Position numbers and translations under genes: made by a program
NCBI GenBank assembly: GCA_002297815.1
Contig: DBKH01000103.1
Span: 1 to 25,348 of the forward strand
Length of the DNA stretch: 25,348 nt
Reading direction: 5' to 3'
From: Bacteroidales bacterium UBA755
Lineage (GTDB): Bacteria; Bacteroidota; Bacteroidia; Bacteroidales; UBA932
The notes under the pieces: generated by a model
Told to the model about the DNA's origin: nothing
The model's database searches: none
Seen by the model: only the letters and a program-made list of their open reading frames with translations
In this document: piece after piece, positions 18,301 to 24,167 of the stretch
Position numbering within the stretch: the stretch's first letter is position 1
Layout of the letters: each line of letters begins with the position of its first letter

Positions 18301-19168
18301 GAGACGCACCACCGTCAACACCACCTCCGGAACAGCCTCAGGTTCAAATGCAAGCCCTAACCGCTGGTTCTTCTCCGGTAAGGAGTCACAGTCCTTCTTG
18401 AGCGCGGACATCCCCCTCCTCGACTTCGGTGCCAGAATGTATGACCCGACCACCGCCCGCTGGACCGCCATTGACCCGATGGCAGAGGAGTACTACAGCG
18501 TAAGTCCGTATGCCTACTGCATCGGTGATCCTATAAAAAATGTGGATATCTTAGGCCTTAGACCGATATATTCTACTGAGGGCTATTTATTGGGAACAGA
18601 TGATGGTGGAATTCAAGGTGAGCAAATCATTATGAAAAAAGACAATTTTGTGCAAGGGATGCGAACAGAAGATGCGCTCAAATATAACTTAGGGGTGGAA
18701 GGACTTGATGATGAAGATGCCATCACTCGTTTTAATGATAGCTTTAATCACTTGAAGGATAGACCAGACTGGGACGGATACATTACTCTTAAAGAAGCAA
18801 ATGAATGGTATAGGTCAGGTAGAGGCGAGCCATTGTTTGCTGATATAAATAAGATTGATTTTAGTAGTTATGTTTCTTTGGGTGAAAAGTATGTAGGAAA
18901 AACATATGTCATCAACTTGCTTAATGGTAAATCTAAAATCAATGATGGTCTTGTGTATGGGAAGATAGTTGTCAAGCGATACCCTAATCATGGCATTAGG
19001 GCTTACAGTGATCGTTATGATTTCGATATTAAGAGACCGTATCTTCTACATATAGGCAGGAACATTCAAACACATATTGGTGCAAAGGTTGCTGGCAAAG
19101 GGACTGATTTTAATATCAATATATATGGTGAAAAGAAATTAAAACCATTTTTGCCATGGATAAAATAA
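15347..19168 (+). CDS. Exported BACON-RHS protein with variable C-terminal (toxin-like) tip
   Basis: A 1273-residue protein with a signal peptide (residues 1 to about 25, ending SSAFSA). Two BACON-like beta-sandwich domains follow at about 31-119 and 123-208 (IEWSAGDMSPQEVRVTTNGTW; LRWETDETSAKTLRVTADSDW). Next is a DUF6443-like linker (NWMLHRTYTKGDGATYIQDI) and then YD repeats to about 950 (YTYDALGRLAGK, FSYDSFGRL, AYDRNGNILS). The RHS core runs from about 958 (DHLGSVRAVVD, GARMYDPTTARWTAIDPMAEE, NVDILGL). Residues 1072-1273 form the variable tip. In RHS and TcC proteins the core cuts itself after the DPxGL motif and releases the tip; here the motif reads DILGL. BACON domains are thought to bind glycans or mucin. 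The last 13 bases overlap the next gene. A polymorphic-toxin role is likely; the toxic activity is unknown. Confidence 0.88.
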   Translation: MEKIIHTIQALLSIFAFLTSSAFSARCQTGQISVYPTVIEWSAGDMSPQEVRVTTNGTWVCDSLEVGGWLRLNGTTGFGTTTVTLTPFRANTSEDDWVDEVEFRCDGSDISASLTVIRRGRVYSVTTDKNTLRWETDETSAKTLRVTADSDWTVNVTGSDFSVIPTSGSGNGTLTVTPNGINNGPSERSAEIIVINHRARASVLLSQAVSEERIAIDGNWMLHRTYTKGDGATYIQDITFYNGLGYPEQIVQVGASPDRGRNMVTPVVYDRMMRPDAKEYLPYVSSSTSAEEESIGGVLSNQKNFYSSLYQRDGLYAFTETEYEPSPLGRPKKMWHAGAVFRDSLRFSTVSHGGNTSSEVRLLEVGIDGSLNIGGYYQPGTLYRESITDEDGRVTVIFKDRLDRVVMVRRMDDDISSDTYQVYDPWGNTAWVLQPEGSAALPNGNAVWTVPADNDVNGTLAARFCFVKIYDGLGRCLSSKVPGRAVEHYVYDRNGHVVMRQDGNMRENGGWWMTYSHDNHGRETSRGLIRSESYSGESGRLHWQEVYDGISSSNSSVTPQPDSLIAETIYSSLLFDIRYVHPASVTNTEDYSRINGFRTYERVRELGESIGELGGWVERSFYYDSLGRHVQTLEMNDDWSQPSSYLMSYDFQGKVLSSEERHWYSSNDSEDALVSAFNYDDRGRLLSESHSLNDCTFGGISYTYDALGRLAGKTFGSGSSTVAETLTYDIRGWLTGKTGNVFSESLRYTFPQRQGTAPCFTGSISEWGWSNGSGNEAYAFSYDSFGRLTDSRLFVGNATASLDSFSERGIAYDRNGNILSMTRLMDASTVPESLSFSYEGNRLAAVSGSGSYAHDVSGNLTHDGLNNLDISYDMLGKTSSVRKDGIILGSYAFLSDGTKRAALKSNGTGYVYAGSMVYTRAASGSLSLDCVLTESGRLSVNYGADGSTSYRPLIHVTDHLGSVRAVVDASTGTVIERNDYLPFGMRRTTVNTTSGTASGSNASPNRWFFSGKESQSFLSADIPLLDFGARMYDPTTARWTAIDPMAEEYYSVSPYAYCIGDPIKNVDILGLRPIYSTEGYLLGTDDGGIQGEQIIMKKDNFVQGMRTEDALKYNLGVEGLDDEDAITRFNDSFNHLKDRPDWDGYITLKEANEWYRSGRGEPLFADINKIDFSSYVSLGEKYVGKTYVINLLNGKSKINDGLVYGKIVVKRYPNHGIRAYSDRYDFDIKRPYLLHIGRNIQTHIGAKVAGKGTDFNINIYGEKKLKPFLPWIK
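18218..18632 (+). repeat. RHS core duplication, copy 1
   Basis: Aligns without gaps (offset 1354) to 19572-19986. Bases 18380-18632 differ from copy 2 at only two positions (18571 T/C and 18584 T/C). Bases 18272-18314 are identical. The stretches 18221-18271 and 18315-18379 differ at many positions. Such a mosaic of identical and diverged blocks points to gene conversion or recent recombination between the copies. Confidence 0.93.
18560..19168 (+). other. Variable C-terminal tip (putative toxin domain) of the RHS protein
   Basis: The approximately 202 residues after the RHS core end (NVDILGL). It begins RPIYSTEGYLLGTDDGGIQG, followed by DRPDWDGYITLKEANEWY and a basic C-terminal part with GRNIQTHIGAKVAGKGTDF. 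The DNA is visibly more AT-rich than the core just before it. The leader and the DGGIQGE pattern recall a tip type common on Bacteroidetes RHS proteins whose activity is not characterised, as far as I know. There are no cysteines, and no nuclease, deaminase or ADP-ribosyltransferase motif could be recognised. Calling it a toxin rests on position and the adjacent immunity-like gene. Confidence 0.6.
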
Positions 19169-19536
19169 TATATAAATTATCCTTTGTGTTAATAGCTATC
19201 ATATTATGTATTTGTGAATTATGTTCAACTGATAGGATTAGCTTGGGCAATGGATATTTTTTTTACAAGGAAAGGAATGACATTTTAGGCAACAAAATCA
19301 ATGGCATTCCACCCACCGTTAAATATTATTGGAAAGATCGTCAGTATATTGTTGTCAAGCAACGCCCTAAGTGGCCTCCAGAAGCCATTTATGGTACTAT
19401 AGATTACCCTAATGGTTATGAAATGGATTATTACTGGGTGATAGATAAAACTAACGATACTGTTCAAGGTCCATTGGATTCAGCAGCGTTTTACGGGTAT
19501 ATTCAAATGAAAAATATCAAATGTGAGTTGAAATGA
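19156..19536 (+). CDS. Putative immunity protein of the RHS tip
   Basis: A 126-residue protein whose ATG lies 13 bases inside the end of the RHS gene (overlap ATGGATAAAATAA). It has a hydrophobic N-terminal segment (residues 8-20, LSFVLIAIILCIC) with cysteines at 18, 20 and 23, so it may be a signal-peptide or lipoprotein-like envelope protein, although no classical lipobox is present. The rest reads RISLGNGYFFYKERNDILGN, IPPTVKYYWKDRQYIVVKQ and EMDYYWVIDKTNDTVQGPLD. This pattern resembles small DUF3997-like proteins (tentative, from memory). The overlap, AT-rich composition matching the tip, and position directly after an RHS tip are the standard layout of an immunity gene. An envelope location would fit a toxin acting outside the cytoplasm. 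Function is inferred. Confidence 0.7.
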   Translation: MDKIIYKLSFVLIAIILCICELCSTDRISLGNGYFFYKERNDILGNKINGIPPTVKYYWKDRQYIVVKQRPKWPPEAIYGTIDYPNGYEMDYYWVIDKTNDTVQGPLDSAAFYGYIQMKNIKCELK

Positions 19537-20021
19537 TGGGGAGCTTTTGTAAGGTTCCGCACAATCTACGAGACCATCTCGGCAGCGTCAGGGCCGTGGT
19601 GGACGCTTCCACCGGCGCCGTCATCGAGCGCAACGACTACCTCCCGTTCGGTATGAGACGCACCACCGCCAATACCACCCCCGGAACGACATCCGGATCA
19701 GAGGTAAATTCGAACCGCTGGTTCTTCTCCGGAAAGGAGTCACAGTCCTTCTTGAGCGCGGACATCCCCCTCCTCGACTTCGGTGCCAGAATGTATGACC
19801 CGACCACCGCCCGCTGGACCGCCATTGACCCGATGGCAGAGGAGTACTACAGCGTAAGTCCGTATGCCTACTGCATCGGTGATCCTATAAAAAATGTGGA
19901 TATCTTAGGCCTTAGACCGATATACTCTACTGAGGGCCATTTATTGGGAACAGATGATGGTGGAATTCAAGGTGAGCAAATCATTAACAGCTGTCACGGA
20001 CGATTAGGGTTGGGGCGATGA
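19533..20021 (+). pseudogene. Orphan RHS core fragment with truncated tip
   Basis: An open frame of 162 codons. Its ATG overlaps the stop of the putative immunity gene (ATGATG at 19533). From RDHLGSVRAVVDASTGAVIE onward it repeats the RHS core of the upstream gene, including GARMYDPTTARWTAIDPMAEE and NVDILGL, and then only about 24 codons of the same tip leader (RPIYSTEGHLLGTDDGGIQG). Homology stops at 19986, exactly the stop codon of the convergent lacI gene. The last 12 codons read antisense through the lacI 3' end. There is no signal peptide, BACON or YD-repeat part. It is best read as a displaced RHS 3' end or silent cassette that has lost its toxin, as known for orphan rhs-CT modules. 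It could still be translated. Confidence 0.8.
19572..19986 (+). repeat. RHS core duplication, copy 2 (orphan)
   Basis: Partner of 18218-18632. The near-identical block is 19734-19986, with two mismatches in 253 bp, and a 43-bp identical block lies at 19626-19668. The 85 bases of tip leader inside the block may supply homology for recombination. The right boundary coincides with the lacI stop codon. Confidence 0.93.
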
Positions 20022-20991
20022 GGCGCTGGACAGGGGGGATGTCTTGGGGCTTGTTCTCAATTACGTCAATCAAGGCTTGGGATGCAAGGCGACCAATCTC
20101 AGAGAGGGGCTGTTCGATGCGGGTGATGGCGGGATCGAGGAAGTCAAGGAAGCCGTTGTTGTCGAACGAAATTATCCCCACCTGCTCTGGGACCTTGATG
20201 CCAAGTTCGCGGAAAGCGCGGATGGCGCCAAGCAGGATGGTTGATGAATATGCAAACACAGAGTCAAAGGCTTCGCCCTCACTGAATATTCTCTTGACCT
20301 GATCGTAGCCGTTCTCGACAGAGAATGCGTCACCTACGATAGCATATTCAATTTTTTTGTCACTATGGGCCGCTATCGCGTCCTTGAATCCCCTGACGCG
20401 CTCCATTGAAGGAGTTGAGTCCTCAACACCTTGAATTGAGAGGATGTTGCGGTAGCCACGGCCTATGAGATATTCCGTTGCCATGTAGCCTCCAACGTAG
20501 TTGTCCGTGCAGATGTAAGGCAAATTAGTGTTCTCATAGTAACGGTCAATCAAAACTGTAGGAATGCTGCCTGTGATTGCATCAGTTATTTCCGATGGAT
20601 TACCGACAGGCACTGCTATTATGCCGTCCACGCTTCTGGAACGGAACATCTGAAGCGAACTTTCAAAATCTTTTTGGTTCTCCAAAGAGTCGGCCAACAA
20701 TGTGTGATAGCCGGCAAGCTTCAAATTCTCAATCACGGTACTTGCCAATGTGGCGAAAAATGGGTTGTCAATGCCTGGCACCGTAAGTCCGATCGTGTAG
20801 GTACGGCTGGTCCTGAGCCCCTGAGCAAGCAGATTCGGAGTGTAGTTCACTCTTTTAGCCTCTGCCTTTATGATGTCAATTGCCTTTTGGCTAATCCTCG
20901 ACCTCTGCGCTTTCCCAGAAAGGACTCTAGAGACAGTAGAGACAGAATAACCTGTCTGCTCGGATATGGATTGGATAGTGTTTTTGCGCAT
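19984..20991 (-). CDS. LacI/GalR-family transcriptional regulator
   Basis: A 335-residue DNA-binding repressor-type protein. The N-terminal helix-turn-helix is typical (TIQSISEQTGYSVSTVSRVL, residues 5-24) and is followed by the hinge (NYTPNLLAQGLRTSRTYTIG). The rest is a periplasmic-binding-protein-like sensor domain with characteristic VPGIDNPFFATLAS, DGIIAVPVGN, GYMATEYLIGRGYRNI and QVGIISFDNNGFLDFLDPAI. It ends LIVRDSC, a common end in the family, so it is probably complete. The ligand and target genes cannot be read from the sequence; the neighbours are not sugar genes. Its stop codon TAA (19984-19986 on the plus strand TTA) is also the last triplet of the RHS duplication, so the two genes are convergent and overlapping. 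Confidence 0.93.
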   Translation of the reverse strand: MRKNTIQSISEQTGYSVSTVSRVLSGKAQRSRISQKAIDIIKAEAKRVNYTPNLLAQGLRTSRTYTIGLTVPGIDNPFFATLASTVIENLKLAGYHTLLADSLENQKDFESSLQMFRSRSVDGIIAVPVGNPSEITDAITGSIPTVLIDRYYENTNLPYICTDNYVGGYMATEYLIGRGYRNILSIQGVEDSTPSMERVRGFKDAIAAHSDKKIEYAIVGDAFSVENGYDQVKRIFSEGEAFDSVFAYSSTILLGAIRAFRELGIKVPEQVGIISFDNNGFLDFLDPAITRIEQPLSEIGRLASQALIDVIENKPQDIPPVQRLIAPTLIVRDSC

Positions 20992-21009
20992 AATCTATGT
21001 GTATGGCGG

Positions 21010-21040
21010 CAAAGATAGGCATTTTTAGCCGAAGCAACTG
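21010..21040 (-). promoter_or_regulatory. Candidate promoter of the lacI-type gene
   Basis: Read on the minus strand, TATCTTTG (21017-21010) is a perfect Bacteroidetes -7 element, 18 bases upstream of the start codon at 20991. The -33 element is poor: only GTTG at 21038-21035, with a 17-base spacer. The gap would leave a very short leader. No convincing palindromic LacI operator was seen nearby. Confidence 0.5.
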
Positions 21041-21098
21041 TTATGTGAAGGAGATTTATGGAATATTTAATCAATCCTCTTCGCTGTAATCTTCCTAG

Positions 21099-21173
21099 GA
21101 GAATCCTCTAACATGGAAAACGGTGGTCGGCTGCATCCTGCTGCTTGCGGGAAGTCTGGTGATGATATTGTAA
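21099..21173 (+). pseudogene. Possible remnant of a membrane-protein gene 3' end
   Basis: Between in-frame stops at 21096 and 21171 lies a 24-codon stretch that reads ENPLTWKTVVGCILLLAGSL and then VMIL, without a start codon at its head. It is GC-richer than the AT-rich sequence around it and looks like the last transmembrane helix of an EamA/DMT-type transporter (PLTW...G..L.LAG). This is a resemblance only, and 24 codons is short. The remaining gap, 20992-21339, holds the lacI and NVEAL promoters and AT-rich sequence without other visible genes. Confidence 0.3.
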
Positions 21174-21283
21174 AATCTCTTAAAGAAGTAACCTATCAAT
21201 TCTGTCTATTGTAATCAGATGAATACTACCTTATGTATCTATTCATCATATTATTTAGATTTTTAGAATTTTACAATAAATAA

Positions 21284-21315
21284 TTTGGTGTTTTAAAATG
21301 TTTTATATATTTTTG
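21284..21315 (+). promoter_or_regulatory. Bacteroidetes-type promoter of the NVEAL-propeller operon
   Basis: TTTG at 21284-21287, a 20-base spacer, then TATTTTTG at 21308-21315. This fits the TTTG-N19/20-TAnnTTTG consensus. The expected start near 21321 leaves about 18 bases before ATG 21340. It is the only promoter seen for the three following genes. Confidence 0.72.
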
Positions 21316-21339
21316 CTCTGTTACAAATAATATAACATT

Positions 21340-21567
21340 ATGAAAAAAATAATTTTCCTAACCATTCTTATCGCTGCCATAGCGCTTGTTTCTTACACAT
21401 CAAGAGGTAATTCCTCCCTAGAGAGGTCAAATGTTGAAGCACTCATAAATAGTCAGGTAGTAGATATTCCTTGCATAGCTTCTGTTTCTGTATGCTCTTT
21501 TATCATAGCAGATACTTCCGGAGCTGAATTTAACGCTGAGACTCCTGGATTCAAAAATGTATATTAA
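21340..21567 (+). CDS. NVEAL-type secreted peptide
   Basis: A 75-residue precursor with an N-terminal signal sequence (MKKIIFLTILIAAIALVS). The motif ERSNVEALINSQ follows, with NVEAL at residues 31-35, the name-giving motif of the Bacteroidetes NVEAL domain family. Two cysteines (45 and 52) lie in the mature part (DIPCIASVSVCS). The family consists of short exported peptides encoded next to envelope proteins; its function is not established to my knowledge. It has its own promoter and is followed after 5 bases by the propeller lipoprotein gene, so the peptide is probably the first product of a three-gene operon. The AAAAAA-rich start region lacks a Shine-Dalgarno site, as usual here. Confidence 0.78.
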   Translation: MKKIIFLTILIAAIALVSYTSRGNSSLERSNVEALINSQVVDIPCIASVSVCSFIIADTSGAEFNAETPGFKNVY

Positions 21568-21572
21568 TAAAC

Positions 21573-22631
21573 ATGATCTCCATAAAAAGGATTATAGCCA
21601 TAGTTACCACGACTATGGCTTTTGTGTCATGCAATGATCATGGCACATCAACAGAATCTGCGACTTATCTCCACGGACAAGAATTTACAATCGAAGACGG
21701 TGATTTGTACGTCTCCGATTTTCTAGCATTGTCAGACTCTATGATAGTATTCAAATCGTATGACAACAGGGGAAATGTGAAGGTTTTCAAAAGAGATGGC
21801 ATGACTATTTCAGAAAGTTACATGCTGTTCCGAAAAGGACGTGGAGAGCAAGAAATTAATTTTGCAATATCAAAATATCATGACGGTACCGTCTTTGTGT
21901 TCAATAAGTTCGGGCGCAACGGAATAGACAAATTCTTCAAAGCAAGAATCAATGTTGAAGAACCTCAATCATTGATAATCAACAGAACCGATTGGTTAAA
22001 TGACATTCAAACATTCGGTGATTTCATACCTATAAGCGACAGTACCATAATAGCGATAGCTGGAAAATGGAAAGAAAAAGAACTGATTAGCCTTATTAAC
22101 ATATCAAATAAAGAAAGAACCCCTATTAAATTTTGGCCAGAAGATAGGCAGGAAGCACCTACGCAGAACAAACAGGTCTTATACTCTACCAACGCTCAGA
22201 TTTGCATGAATGCCGAAAGGACAAAATTAGTGTACGCCTGCGGAGAAGGAAAGTACCTTGACATCATGACAATAGAAGGCATGAATATAACCGGGCACAA
22301 TGTAGTTCTCGACATTCTTCCAGAGTATAGCTATGATGGAAGAAACATTATTCTAAAGAACAAAGACTATCGCGGAATAAAAATAGCGGCAACAGGAAAC
22401 AAAATATATGTCACCTACTCAAATCCTGCTGAAGACAGAGACTATAAGGGATTCCCTTGGTATTTCACCGATGTTATCGATGTTTATGATTGGGATGGAA
22501 ATAAGTTGCAACGTTATGTAACAGACCAACCGTTCTATACTTTCAGCGTGACCGATGACGATTCTGAAATATTCGCATTAACTCAAGACAATGATTCAAA
22601 AGAAACTGTTCTCAAGCTCTACAGTTTGTGA
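21573..22631 (+). CDS. TolB-like six-bladed beta-propeller lipoprotein (BF3164 type)
   Basis: A 352-residue protein with a lipoprotein signal (IAIVTTTMAFVSC, lipidated Cys20), so it sits in the envelope. The mature part shows repeated beta-rich blades of the TolB-like_6-bladed type, for example SMIVFKSYDNRGNVKVFKRD, YHDGTVFVFNKFGRNGIDKF, GNKIYVTYSNP and FTDVIDVYDWDGNKLQRYVT. Proteins of this kind are numerous in Bacteroidetes and often follow an NVEAL peptide gene, which matches this context. No enzymatic motif is evident; it may be a binding or sensing protein. The next gene begins within its last 41 bases. It is AT-richer than the ribosomal block. Confidence 0.75.
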   Translation: MISIKRIIAIVTTTMAFVSCNDHGTSTESATYLHGQEFTIEDGDLYVSDFLALSDSMIVFKSYDNRGNVKVFKRDGMTISESYMLFRKGRGEQEINFAISKYHDGTVFVFNKFGRNGIDKFFKARINVEEPQSLIINRTDWLNDIQTFGDFIPISDSTIIAIAGKWKEKELISLINISNKERTPIKFWPEDRQEAPTQNKQVLYSTNAQICMNAERTKLVYACGEGKYLDIMTIEGMNITGHNVVLDILPEYSYDGRNIILKNKDYRGIKIAATGNKIYVTYSNPAEDRDYKGFPWYFTDVIDVYDWDGNKLQRYVTDQPFYTFSVTDDDSEIFALTQDNDSKETVLKLYSL

Positions 22632-23196
22632 TTTATTCTTAATCACTAAAGGCGTAACACTAATATTCCTTTTGACAATACTTATCAGTTGTAACAATAT
22701 AAAGACAACTAGGATCGTTAAAGCGTTCAAGCAAGAAATAATAGTGATGCCTAATGAAATGATTAAAATAACCGATGGCACTATTTCATCTATAAAAAAC
22801 TACACCTTTGAGACAAGAACTCTAATACAGTTTTACGATGAGTCAGACTGTTCATCCTGTACAATCTCACATTTATCAGATAATATCGCGAGGTACAAGT
22901 ATCTTTCAGATTCAACAAATTGTGATGTTGTTATTCTTTTCTCGCCATTGGCAGATGATGTGCAGGATATATTGGCTGACATCATAGACTGTGGATTCGA
23001 ATATCCGATTTATTTGGATCAGTACGGAGAATTCAGCAAGCTGAATCCAATTATTCCACAAGATAAAAAATTTCATAGTTTTACGGTCAATAGAGACGGG
23101 CAACCAATCTTCATAGGGAATCCTCTCAATAATCAAAAACTCTGGGAGATTTTCATAAAAACCATTGAGGAGGATTATGACTCATCAAAGAAGTAA
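22591..23196 (+). CDS. Thioredoxin-like lipoprotein with CxxC motif
   Basis: A 201-residue protein. A hydrophobic segment with a lipobox (LIFLLTILISC, Cys34) implies export and lipid anchoring. A CSSC motif at residues 87-90 follows a predicted strand (TLIQFYDESDCSSC), as in thioredoxin-fold proteins. Later parts fit the fold: DVVILFSPLADDV, the cis-proline-like region IIPQDKKFHSFTVNRDGQPI and FIGNPLNNQKLWEIF. The ATG at 22591 lies 41 bases inside the propeller gene and gives an unusually long n-region of about 20 residues; no nearer in-frame ATG, GTG or TTG exists before the hydrophobic segment, so this start is kept. It probably acts in a redox or maturation step with its operon neighbours, perhaps on the two cysteines of the NVEAL peptide (inference). 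Confidence 0.68.
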   Translation: MIQKKLFSSSTVCDLFLITKGVTLIFLLTILISCNNIKTTRIVKAFKQEIIVMPNEMIKITDGTISSIKNYTFETRTLIQFYDESDCSSCTISHLSDNIARYKYLSDSTNCDVVILFSPLADDVQDILADIIDCGFEYPIYLDQYGEFSKLNPIIPQDKKFHSFTVNRDGQPIFIGNPLNNQKLWEIFIKTIEEDYDSSKK

Positions 23197-23226
23197 GAGA
23201 GATAACTCTCATCATAAAAGCATTAT

Positions 23227-23254
23227 GTCCGGCAAAAGACAACCTTTGCCGGAC
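23227..23254. terminator. Hairpin between convergent thioredoxin-like gene and folD
   Basis: GTCCGGCAAA (23227-23236) pairs with TTTGCCGGAC (23245-23254), a perfect 10-bp GC-rich stem with an 8-base loop. It sits in the 81-base gap between two converging genes, where a bidirectional terminator is expected. T-runs are weak on both sides, somewhat better on the minus strand (GCTTTTAT). Confidence 0.6.
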
Positions 23255-23277
23255 TGATGATAATTGAAAACTGTTTC

Positions 23278-24138
23278 TTATCTAGCAGCGACCTTGCCTA
23301 GGAAGCACTGGATGGTGTTCTCCATGAGGCAGCAGATGGTCATCGGGCCGACGCCACCGGGGACGGGGGTGATTACGGAGGCTTTGGGCTCTACGGAGGC
23401 GAAGTCAACGTCACCACATAGTTTTCCGTTTTCATCCAAATCCATACCCACGTCGATCACTGCGGCTCCGTCTTTGACCATGTCTCCGGTCACGAATTTT
23501 GCGCGACCTATGGCCACGACAAGGATGTCGGCTTGACGGGTGATTTCGGGAAGATTCTTTGTCTTTGAATGGCAGATGGTTACTGTGGCGTTTCTGTCAA
23601 GCAGAAGCTTGGTGATCGGAAGACCTACAATCTGACTACGGCCAATCACGACGGCGTTCTTGCCAGCGATTTCGTAATTGGCGTCCTCAAGGAGTCTGAT
23701 GATGCCCATCGGGGTGCAAGGGACAACGCAGGAAGAGTTCGGTCTCTTCTGCCAAAGGGCGGCCGTGTTGAGCGGATGGAATCCGTCCACATCCTTGGAC
23801 TGTGCGATGGCCTCTATCACTTTCGGCTCGCTGATCTGCTTCGGGAGAGGAAGCTGGACAAGGATGCCGTCAACGGTGTCGTCAGCGTTGAGTTCAGCGA
23901 TCTTGTCAAGAAGTTCCTGCTCAGGAGTGTCAGCGGGCATCTTGACAGTGGTATTTTTGATTCCTACCACATCACAGGCCTTGGCCTTGTTTCTTACGTA
24001 GGTCTGACTGCCTAGATCATCTCCGACTAGGATCACAACCAAGTGAGGCACTCGGCCATACTTTGCAGGGAATGTGGCCACCTGCTCGGCCATTTGGGCC
24101 TTTAGACGGGCCGCAAGGTCTTTTCCACTTATGATCAT
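23278..24138 (-). CDS. folD: Bifunctional methylenetetrahydrofolate dehydrogenase/cyclohydrolase
   Basis: Converts 5,10-methylene-THF to 10-formyl-THF through methenyl-THF, reducing NADP+; cytosolic. The length of 286 residues is typical. Seen in order: the catalytic region SQTYVRNKAKAC with Tyr47 and the active-site Lys51; QLPLPKQI (95-102); DVDGFHPLN; PCTPMGI (140-146); the dinucleotide-binding motif VVIGRSQIVGLP (163-174); and the C-terminal signature PVPGGVGPMT (258-267). All key residues expected of a working enzyme are present. It lies downstream of purD on the same strand, separated by a repeat cluster. 10-formyl-THF feeds purine synthesis, so the pairing makes metabolic sense. The promoter was not identified. 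Confidence 0.97.
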   Translation of the reverse strand: MIISGKDLAARLKAQMAEQVATFPAKYGRVPHLVVILVGDDLGSQTYVRNKAKACDVVGIKNTTVKMPADTPEQELLDKIAELNADDTVDGILVQLPLPKQISEPKVIEAIAQSKDVDGFHPLNTAALWQKRPNSSCVVPCTPMGIIRLLEDANYEIAGKNAVVIGRSQIVGLPITKLLLDRNATVTICHSKTKNLPEITRQADILVVAIGRAKFVTGDMVKDGAAVIDVGMDLDENGKLCGDVDFASVEPKASVITPVPGGVGPMTICCLMENTIQCFLGKVAAR

Positions 24139-24167
24139 TGTGTATAAGGTTTATTATTGTTTTGCTG

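Noticed and set aside
18218..19986. Insertion sequence or transposon flanked by direct repeats
   Set aside because: The repeated sequence is RHS coding sequence in frame. There is no transposase, terminal inverted repeat or target duplication, so a coding duplication is the better reading.
19984..20991. LacI-type gene as dedicated regulator of the RHS locus
   Set aside because: It is convergent and at the far end of the locus, no palindromic operator was seen at the RHS promoter, and the family usually controls sugar or nucleotide genes.
23569..24015. 148-codon open frame antisense to folD
   Set aside because: FolD on the opposite strand has every catalytic and signature motif; the antisense frame has none that I recognise.
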